From positions 402,501 to 466,500 of the forward strand of contig CAJHZI010000643.1 of the NCBI GenBank assembly GCA_905160935.1: a DNA stretch of 64,000 nt. Reading direction: 5' to 3'. The DNA is from Enchytraeus crypticus (lineage: Eukaryota; Annelida; Clitellata; Enchytraeida; Enchytraeidae). Below are positions 55,864 to 64,000 of the stretch, piece after piece (position 1 is the first letter of the stretch; each line of letters opens with the position of its first letter). A program made the translations under genes and the position numbers. The notes under the pieces were generated by a model. It did not search any database, was not told the origin of the DNA, and was given only the letters and a program-made list of their open reading frames with translations.

Positions 55864-57364
55864 ATCGTTAAAAAAGTTAATTAAATTAATTTTTAAAAAT
55901 TAATTAAATAGTTAATTAATTAAAATTACTTTGTTTTATAAAATCTATTCAACAATAACAATTAAGCTCCTCCCGAAAATCTTCTTATTCCAAATTATTT
56001 TTATTTTGGGCTACATCGAAACCAATGCGTTCTTATCATGGAAACTGCTGTTATTCGTACTTCGCTCTACGACAGTAGAATTAAACAATCAACCATTGAT
56101 TGAACAGGAAATCTGACGATAGTCTTTGTGAAATAAAGCTGTGTGTAGAATCTGTAATTGTCAACTGCACATGTCAATGGCTAACATAAATAGCATAGGC
56201 TTACTGGCATTGGGATTCTGACTAATTCTTATCAAAGACAATCGTGACTTGTTTATAATTTTGCTCATTAAAAATCTCAACATTAGTAGGCCTACATGTA
56301 TGTTTAGTTGAATGTTCGAACAGCCCAAAAGTAAATTTTAATTTGGGATTTCCATTGTTCAAAACTGGCGTACTAAGCACAAGTGTATTCATGTCATCTG
56401 ATTAAAACTAGCTTTCTACAGGTTACAGATTGAACGTTATGCTATAACTATAACTATACTCATAAAGCCTTCATTATATAATGTTCACTATGTAAATTAA
56501 ATGGAAAATTAATTTCAATATTCCAAATAAATGTAATCAATTTCATATTGCTAGCAATATATGCGTCAGATCAGTACATTTTTGATCATTTTTAGGAGTA
56601 CAATGAAGTGGTTTATACTGGCTTTCGAAGTGGTCAGAAAAATGACTTGACGTCTTACGTGGCTAGGGAGCAAAATCATTGAAATAAATAATTTAATAAA
56701 TGCAGCAAGCCGTTGAAAGCTTTTTACGTTAGCCTTAGTCGTAACATTCTTTAATAGTTTGATGAGAACTTTATAGAATTTAAACTATATATATGATCAA
56801 TTATATTCAACGCTTGGATTAAAATGAGGCTATAAGAAACCTCTACCCTAGGGAACTCAGCTATTTCTTAAATTACTATAAATATAGACAGCTTAAAATT
56901 GGCCCTCAATAAGACACTCAATAGGACCCTCATCCAGACGAGCTACGCTGTATCAAGTGCGAATAGGTTTATCTGATGGCTGACGTTTAGGCGACCACTG
57001 GATTCTACTGACAAGTAAAACTCAATTCCCATTGATTATTATTTTCACTCGATTCTTTCATTTTTATTTCCGACCTAATTCTTTCAGAACTTTCATGCGG
57101 TGCAGTGCGGGAGTAAAATGTTTAAAATGTTTCTAATTTCGAAATATAGATAAGACTAATTTTAGCTCATTGCTTGGTTCATCCATAGGAAAGTATTCGA
57201 TTGAAAGAGATTAACCATAGGACACCGAGCACACAACCAAGAAATAGCCTGAGAGGAGTGGAGGAGAGCTTTGCATTAATTGGATAGAGTCACCTACTAC
57301 TGATGTAAGAAAAATGAACTCTAGTGTCATCATATAATTGAAACTGTTAAGAATTGGAACGATA

Positions 57365-57652
57365 AATATCATCATCATCATCATCCTCCCTTGAATCCCA
57401 GTTTAACCAGGGTCGAGATACAAATAGACTGTCTCAAATCCTCTCTGTCCTACATCACACCTCCAGCCAATCCCCTATTTGAGACTTTCATTTGATTAAA
57501 TTTTAGTAGTAATTTCTAGAGCCTAGGCGCTCACCAAGCGAATGCCCTTTCTGACGTTGGTGTGAATCTTAGTACTTTAGTCGCCTTCTACGACACGTGC
57601 AGTCACCGGTTGGTCAATTCTTCAAACAACCCGGACACAACACGGGGAGAAC
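57365..57652 (+). mobile_element. Rep-D copy
   Basis: Near-identical to 25262-25548 across the full length, from ATCATCATCATCATCCTCCC to CCCGGACACAACACGGGG, with a variant middle (TTGATTAAATTTTAGTAG). High similarity suggests recent spread. From 57653 to 59015 no feature is seen. Confidence 0.7.
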
Positions 57653-59016
57653 GATAAATATGCTATACTAAAAATATAATAGTACAAAAATTATAAGAGG
57701 TGAAAGACCTATTCTTGATTCTTTATTATTATTCTTGATTCTGTTCTTGATTCACAACAAGAAGAAATGCTAGATTGTGAGAAAATAGCCAACAGATTGG
57801 GAGAGTTTTAAAAAAGTATGAGAGATTAGAGAGTTGTATAGATTTTTACAAAAATGGATTTGACCCTATTTAGTACAAAAGTTTGGTCAACAATATAAAA
57901 GGCTGAATATACACTGTGATAGAGAAGAATAAAAGTATCAATCTGCAGCTAATATTTCCTAAAACTAGGCAAATTCAAGTATCAACATGTAATATCAATG
58001 CTTGCCTTCAATAGGACATGACGTCGACAGAGGCAAAATTTCAGGCCAGAAACTTAGAATACTTGTATATCGATGATCTGTCTTCGTAATTATACCGTCA
58101 AAAATTATATAATTCTAGTCAAGCCCTGTTTTTCATGTTTTGAATTTGTATTAAATTTAATCAATCAGCCGAATTGGTAATAGAATATCATGTCGACTCC
58201 TTGCCTTTATTGTGTAAAAAATAGTGGCGGATAATCAGATTTCTGTGAGGTCAGTACTGTAGTAGACAGCATGTTTATTTTCTTAGTATTTTACAAAAAA
58301 TAACAAGAGCTAGGCTAATCTTTTGAGACGGTATTTCTTCTCAACTCAAAACAATGCATTTGTGATATTGCATAGAAAATGTTATATAACGCGTCGCAGA
58401 GAGGGAAAATGAGAGTTCAATATTAGGCACTCTCTGAAACCTACTGTTTTCGTGATGCGTCCTCGATACCTTTTTCATTTGTTTGATAGCAGTATTAGGC
58501 CATTTGGTAAAATTCAATATTATTGGGACAATTGCCAGCAGAACTAAAATTGCAAATAGAAGATTGAATTTCTTATCTAAGCAAAGTTCAACTGGTAGTA
58601 TTTACCTGTATTATTTTCTGAAATTCTTTATTATAGACTTGAAGAATTATGTTAGCTAATGACTGAGTACGATAGTTTTATTACAGTAGTATTATTACCG
58701 GTTGCGGTAGAGAAATTAAAAATAAATTGGTTTATTTAAAAAGTTTTATTTGATTTCTCTGCTTTGAAAGTGGTCTGTTGAATAAAACGTGAAATAAATA
58801 CCTGCTAGTTGAAAAGTAGGAGGCAACATTTTCTCTATAGCACTTTTTATTTTGTTAATAGCACTCAGGCTTGCGGATACATGTTTTGTGAATTTTCATA
58901 TTCTTTTCCTTTCGTAATCCTTATCACGTAGGCATCATTTCGTTCAACATGATGTTAATTCAATTTTTATTATTGTGTAGGCCCCTATCTATACAGGCTG
59001 CTATGCTTTTGTGAAG

Positions 59017-59017
<1 letters not shown>

Positions 59018-59060
<43 letters not shown>

Positions 59061-59109
59061 CATATATATATATACATATATATATATATGTGTGTGTATA
59101 TATATATAG

Positions 59110-59165
<56 letters not shown>
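59018..59165. repeat. (AT)n arrays
   Basis: TA arrays with ACATACATA and GTGTGTGTA interruptions and the short AGCCTATA break. Confidence 0.95.
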
Positions 59166-59167
<2 letters not shown>

Positions 59168-59599
59168 AATATATATAAAAATTTATTCTTTATTGGGTTT
59201 TCAAATTGCAAAGCGCACTAAAATCCCATTGCAAATGAAGAAATAATTGTTCATAACCCTTATAGGCCCGTGGATAAATCTAGTTAAGAATATTGTAAGA
59301 ATATTACAAAATATTATCGCAATATTCTCGCATATTTTTTACAGAATATTGCGAGTGATATAATTTGTGTTATCGCCACAAGTGGACTACCCTGTTGTAT
59401 GAGACTATATAAAAGTTGTGAAAAATTTCTAACAATTTTCAGTGGATTTGAAAAGTAGTTAGCTTTTTAGTACCTAAAAATACAATTTAGTATATTAAGC
59501 ACTGTAGATATTCTTAAATTTTGAGACCATTTAAAATACTTTAAACAAAATGTTTGACATATTTTACTTTTAAATGTATTTATTATTACACGCTCAATC

Positions 59600-59735
59600 A
59601 CTGGCTGGAACCAGTGGCAATGTAGGTAAGATATTCGACCGCGGATCTGCAGTATATGCGAGGTTCAAATCCTAGGCTGGCCTGTCAATGATATCACTTT
59701 CAAGTGAGGAAATTGACGTTAACATTAGCTTTTAG
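59600..59735 (+). mobile_element. Rep-A SINE
   Basis: CTGGAACCAGTGGCAATGTA, GATATTCGACCGCGGATC, GAGGTTCAAATCCTAGGC (B box), then GAGGAAATTGACGTTAACAT. Complete by comparison with 11432-11557. From 59736 to 61086 no other repeat or gene is recognised. Confidence 0.7.
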
Positions 59736-60789
59736 CTTTTTTACCAATGAATTAAGGCGACTTGTTAATATAACACCATGAAAAATTCATAAAATGTGAC
59801 AGTTATTAGAGCAGTATGTAACTTTAATTTCATAGTTTTACCTAGATGAATTCTTTCAGATGCATATAATTATATGCATCTGAAAGTTTTTCAAAATATT
59901 ATCTATTAAATAATTGCACCACTTTCCACCAATGAATTCTTATTCTTCTTGTTTCTGTGGTATTAGATTTTATTTTTGCTACCCCAAATATTTTAAATAG
60001 TTATTCTTTGTCGATGGGATTTAACATGTGGAATTTTGCAATATTAAACTTCATATTCTGCTTACAATAGTCTTATATCGATTGCATTCTATTGCTTGAT
60101 TCCCGGTAAAGCAAAAACGAAGAATTTTTTGGTTTTAAATAAAAAGCCTTTATCGTCTTGATTACATAAAATCCATGTATATCTATATTCGATATTATTG
60201 AAATAAATTTTTCCATTCCATCGTCCTAGCGATGGGTGTAAATCTTATTGATCTACTGTCACACAATGTTCCTATCGAAACCATTTCATTTTCATGCAAA
60301 TAGTTCTTATAAAATTATAAACGAGAAATAAAATAAAAAAAATTTTCTCTTAAATATGCCTCTTTATTGTAGACAACTGAGAGTTTGTTATTTTTTAATT
60401 TTGATTAAACAAGTACAAGACTAAACTGTATGTACTTTGCCTATATGCATTTACTACGGAATTAGTTTAAAAAGTCGACACAGTTGTCAAAATATTCATC
60501 CCTTGTAAAATTATTAGCGACCAATTTGAATTAAACACAAAATATTTTTTACTGCTTTAACAGAGATTAATGTAAAATTCTATCGTTTATATATATCTAA
60601 GTATGTTAAAGTTTGTACAAATATTGCAAGCCAAAATATTTTAATCACTAGACTAAAAACTATCATTAATGAATTAACAGAGGTTCCTTTTAGATCGTTG
60701 CTATTTAATAGCTCACATTAGATTTAGCGAGAAGTTAAGAATAATCTTTCATCAACAGTTGTGTTACAGCTCAGTATTCAGAGGTCCAT

Positions 60790-60798
60790 ATAAATAGT
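60790..60798 (+). promoter_or_regulatory. TATA-like word upstream of CBM14 gene
   Basis: CATATAAATAG lies about 300 bases before the Met of the first candidate signal exon. Such words are common in AT-rich DNA, so this is weak. Confidence 0.15.
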
Positions 60799-61086
60799 AA
60801 CCGAGTTTGACAATGCTTGCATTTTTGTGTGACTAGCACACTCTACCAATTACTATACCCAAATTATCGCAATCAATTTATTGATAAATTTAGATACTGC
60901 TTTCGTATTGCATACAATGTTTATATCTACTATTTAATCTTTAATAATTGCTTTCTTTTCGAAGCAATTTAGATTGTTTCACACGCACTCATATTACTTT
61001 ATAGAGGACAAATTAAATGTAAAACAACGCCCAAGCAGGAGCCAAAATCATATGCTTTTGAAAGCATAATCCATTGCAAGGTCAGG

Positions 61087-61144
61087 ATGATAACTACTAA
61101 TATCAGAGTTCTTCTCGCTGCTAGTGTTTTCATTTCTCAGTTCG
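61087..61144 (+). CDS. Candidate alternative first exon (signal peptide) of CBM14 gene
   Basis: The 19 codons from the Met read MITTNIRVLLAASVFISQF, a signal-peptide-like run, and stop at a strong donor TTCG|GTGAGT in phase 1. The next exon at 62501 enters in phase 1, so this exon and the one at 61837 are interchangeable. It could be an alternative promoter's first exon or a remnant of a duplicated neighbour. Transcript data are needed to choose. Confidence 0.45.
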
Positions 61145-61836
61145 GTGAGTTGCTAAATAATAAATTATATAAAAGACACGTGATTGATGCTTGCAGATTT
61201 CTGTTAGATAACTGGCCTGATCGGTACGATTGAAACTAAATTAAATACTAAATATTTTTACAGCAATAGCTTCTAAACAATGTAGCAGGCCTCAAGCCGA
61301 CCAGACGTGCTATAACTTTTACATATTTTACACAGATATCTTGTGATTGTTTTCAATATTTTGTACTCTGAATAAAAAGTATTGCAAAGTTTCAACGCAG
61401 TATTATTGTTAATAATATTTTAAGCAAATAGGCTATGTCTACTCGTTATCTAAGCCTGTACGATATCGTTCCGTAACATTCTGCAGCTACTATCTGCATT
61501 AGGACTAGATTAAATTAAGCTTAGATTAAGATTAAGAGTAAGATCAAGTAAGGATTAAGTAGTAGCTCAAATTTTCGTTATTTTTCATTATTCTGAAAGA
61601 GTCATTATTCTCACGCTTTCTAGTATCAGTGCACTAGTAATACATATTTAATAAATAGCCATTTAATCCACCGATCTCTTCTTCCTAGTTATTCTTATCA
61701 TATCGTCACATTTGACGAATCATTGAATTGATGTTACTTAGAATATAATATTATCACAGAGGCCAATATATTCTAACGAAATAAGATTGCTAAAGACGCA
61801 AATTCCGTTTACGATAATCTTCCTTCTTTAGAAGAA

Positions 61837-61900
61837 ATGTCGCTAAAATCTTCACTGTTTGCACTTTTCACTACGTTTTTGATTATTGTTGACTATTCAG
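61837..61900 (+). CDS. CBM14 gene exon 1: signal peptide
   Basis: MSLKSSLFALFTTFLIIVDY then S and one base of Gly: a basic start, a hydrophobic core and a small residue at the end, as in a secretion signal. The donor is TTCAG|GTAAAA, phase 1. Joined to 62501-62760 it gives a 107-residue secreted protein. Without splicing the frame reads on to a stop at 62083 but yields nothing family-like. Confidence 0.6.
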
Positions 61901-62164
61901 GTAAAATTCATTTTGCTAATTTAATAAATAATATGATTCTTGCTATTAAATTATACTTGAATTTATACTTTATATTTGAATGTTTCAGCACATTTCCAGA
62001 TCGGATTAGAATCTCAAGATTGCTAAAAAGCAATCTACCTATGATGTATTTTTGTACCTACATGCACCATGAACTAGTCTTTTGATTAGAAGCAACGGTG
62101 ATAACAAAATTGGCTGAGAGTAATAAAATGAATATATATTGTAGGCATGCATAACCTGATCTAC

Positions 62165-62455
62165 ATCGTATCTCTCTCAGTGTTCTGGCCAGACGTACAT
62201 GTAGGTCCTAGGTGTGTATTCCCACTCAAACCTTTCACGCTCATTGCGTGCACGCTATTGAATCAACAACATGTTGATCATAACAAAAAGGCCAAGCGTT
62301 TTCTATCCTTAGGCTAGCATTTGCTACTTAGCTAGGAAAAACTAGGACTTCTGAGGTTATTTCTCATTACATTCCGTAGTTCTTGTTTAGTCGCATTTTC
62401 TACGTTTGAAATTTACGGCCGGTCTATTCTTTTGTCACCAGGACACACTAAAGCG
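62165..62455 (+). mobile_element. Rep-C copy in the CBM14 intron
   Basis: CTCTCTCAGTGTTCTGGCCA, CTCAAACCTTTCACGCTCAT, AGGACTTCTGAGGTTATTTC and CCGGTCTATTC...CAGGACACAC follow the Rep-C order. It lies in the sense direction between signal-peptide exon and domain exon, ending about 45 bases before the acceptor. Confidence 0.55.
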
Positions 62456-62500
62456 AAAGTATAGCAATAAAGTTTAAAGTATTATTTTTTAAACTGTTAG

Positions 62501-62760
62501 GAACGACAGAACCCTGTGCCACGGGACCTAATGGAACAAGTACCTGCACGTACAATATGGCTGATGGAAACTATCAGAGCTGTGACTGCTGTACTAACTT
62601 CATCATCTGCAATAAGGGAACCAAGTCAATAATGCAATGTAATTCAGGACTATACTATGACTCCAGCACTAACCGGTGCGATTACACATCAAAAACTTGT
62701 GATGTCAACTCTCAACTGGATTCTTGTAGTTCAGGTACAACTAAATTGCAGCCAGTCTGA
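62501..62760 (+). CDS. CBM14 gene exon 2: chitin-binding (peritrophin-A) domain
   Basis: Acceptor AACTGTTAG. The exon enters in phase 1 and reads TTEPCATGPNGTSTCTYNM, then ADGNYQSCDCCTNFIICNKG, MQCNSGLYYDSSTNRCDY and KTCDV, ending LQPV and TGA at 62758-62760. The spacing DGxY..CxCCxxFxxC..G...C..GLxYD...xxCDY...C is the ChtBD2/CBM14 pattern: six core cysteines, aromatic residues for sugar stacking, secreted. Two extra cysteines are the CDCC pair and SC near the end. Likely role: binding chitin in an extracellular matrix, shell, gut lining or immunity; which one cannot be told. One domain only, so small for the family. Confidence 0.82.
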
Positions 62761-62824
62761 CATATTTCGATTTTTACAGTCGTACTTGGATATCAACTCA
62801 GGACAGTTTATAATATTGTTATTA

Positions 62825-62830
62825 AATAAA
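62825..62830 (+). promoter_or_regulatory. Polyadenylation signal of CBM14 gene
   Basis: AATAAA about 65 bases after the stop codon, in a suitable position for 3' end formation. Confidence 0.5.
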
Positions 62831-62845
62831 CAAATTTTATATTAA

Positions 62846-63575
62846 TAGTAATATATTGGTGAAACGCTATTCATGGGGTGGTTCTCCTAGGCCTTCCGCT
62901 GGCTTTTGTTTTAGACTTCTTCTACAAACAAGTTAAATTTTTATACGATCTACCTTTGATGGATTTTGTATGATCAAAATGCATTTTATATGCACTACTC
63001 TTCTTCGTGGTTACATGGTGTATACAAGAATAGTAATTCTAACTAATTCGCCATCAGTCTCATGGATATCAGAATTTAAAATATAGTGCTAAGTCGATAT
63101 CTGGAGTGTCCCACTAGTATATTACATTATGTACATTGTACCTCTCATTTCAACTGCCTCAAGAAGTTCTTCAGAAGAACTTTGAAAATCAAAACGAAGA
63201 TTTTTCCTAACGCCTTATACAGTAGAAGAAAGCTACAAATTTACAAAACCAGATAGAGATGGATAGAAATTAGATCCACCAAATCAAGTTAGTCCCAAGA
63301 AATAGAAATTCTTGGAACTAGCTGGGAAATGGGAGGAGTTGAAGAGGGATATGTCATTGGCGAAGAATTTAGATTTATTTCTTCAGGAAGTGAGAAACCC
63401 CGGAACGTAATTGCGAATATTTCTGAAGAAAGATTTAGTGAAAGATAAGCCAAGATAACACAGTTTAGAGAACAATTAATATTAGTTATATCAATTGCCG
63501 AACCAGTAAATATTGTTGATCTACTGTATAAGTTTTCATGCTGTACAGTATTATACAGTATATATATGCAAACAT
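62846..63575. other. No gene seen
   Basis: Intergenic AT-rich DNA. A minus-strand open stretch at 63289-63657 runs into the TA array and has no recognisable motif. Confidence 0.4.
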
Positions 63576-63577
63576 AC

Positions 63578-63630
<53 letters not shown>
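63578..63630. repeat. (AT)n array abutting a transposon end
   Basis: TA dinucleotides stop exactly where CAGTGGCGGATCCA begins. Confidence 0.95.
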
Positions 63631-63633
<3 letters not shown>

Positions 63634-64000
63634 TGGCGGATCCAGAGGGGGGCCCAAAAGGGCCCGCCCCCCCCCCCTTAAGCCCGACGATAAAAAATAT
63701 AAACTATATTTTCATTGTTTCTATGGCAATTTCTAAGTGTAAATATGTTTTAAGGGTGTTAGGGGGGTTGGGGGGGGGATACGAGAGGGTACTCGAACCG
63801 TCCGACTACCTGGAATTTTTTCAAATATGGGCCCCACTAGGGGCTCATATAATGGAAGAGGGCCAAAAATGTTGACTGTTTCACTAGCTCTCAATATTCA
63901 CTTTAAACACAGTATAAGAGGAAGGAGGTGTAAGTAAATAATGTGAACTCTGTCCCGGAGCAGTGGTGCAAAAAGCCTTGGCTGGGATTGTCAAAATTAG
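63631..64000 (+). mobile_element. DNA-transposon-like repeat starting CAGTGGCGGATCCA, cut by the window end
   Basis: Same family as 40575-41382 in the opposite direction: CAGTGGCGGATCCAG, a G/C-rich head, TTTCATTGTTTCTATGGCAA, TGACTGTTTCACTAGCTCTC and GTGGTGCAAAAAGCCTTGGC. Non-coding here, so a non-autonomous copy. The superfamily is not determined. Confidence 0.65.

Noticed and set aside
63289-63657. 122-codon minus-strand open frame
   Set aside because: It spans a TA array and a transposon end; no motif or homologue recognised.

Overview
The window is animal nuclear DNA. It is AT-rich, its genes are split by introns with GT..AG borders, and it is dense in retroposons, short tandem repeats and (AT)n/(GA)n arrays. 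A group II-like metabotropic glutamate receptor and a small secreted chitin-binding (peritrophin-A/CBM14) protein are the only host genes I can support, both on the + strand. The repeat style, TTAGGG-like interstitial sequence and gene content suggest an invertebrate, perhaps a marine lophotrochozoan such as a mollusc. That is inference; the species cannot be named from sequence alone.

Layout. 1-7 kb: a dead, 5'-truncated CR1/L2-like LINE nested in hAT-like repeat, then a 1.4 kb TTCTTA hexamer satellite. 7-34 kb: no supportable host gene. This stretch holds copies of at least four dispersed families: a tRNA-derived SINE (here Rep-A); a LINE 3' end ending in a GSALSE-like reading frame (Rep-B); and two unclassified families (Rep-C and Rep-D). 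It also has many (AT)n/(CT)n arrays, several minisatellites, a 5S rRNA-like fragment and a MITE. 34.2-54.1 kb: the receptor gene, at least 10 coding exons, with introns full of minisatellites. 54-61 kb: no gene seen. 61.1-62.8 kb: the CBM14 gene with two candidate signal-peptide exons. The window ends in a second copy of a repeat that begins CAGTGGCGGATCCA.

The receptor is the highlight. Its core (Venus-flytrap ligand domain, nine-cysteine domain, seven membrane helices) is clearly group II-like, and the residues contacting the amino-acid part of glutamate are kept. The predicted protein is nevertheless about 1,890 residues, roughly twice the usual length. The excess is a ~260-residue spacer before the ligand domain, a ~270-residue insertion between two cysteines inside the ligand domain, a second ~38-residue insertion, and a ~480-residue cytoplasmic tail. 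Two splice sites of the gene (exon 1 donor and exon 6 acceptor) lie at the edge of, and share sequence with, tandem repeats. The join between exon 9 and the last exon is out of phase unless a tiny extra exon or a different donor is used.
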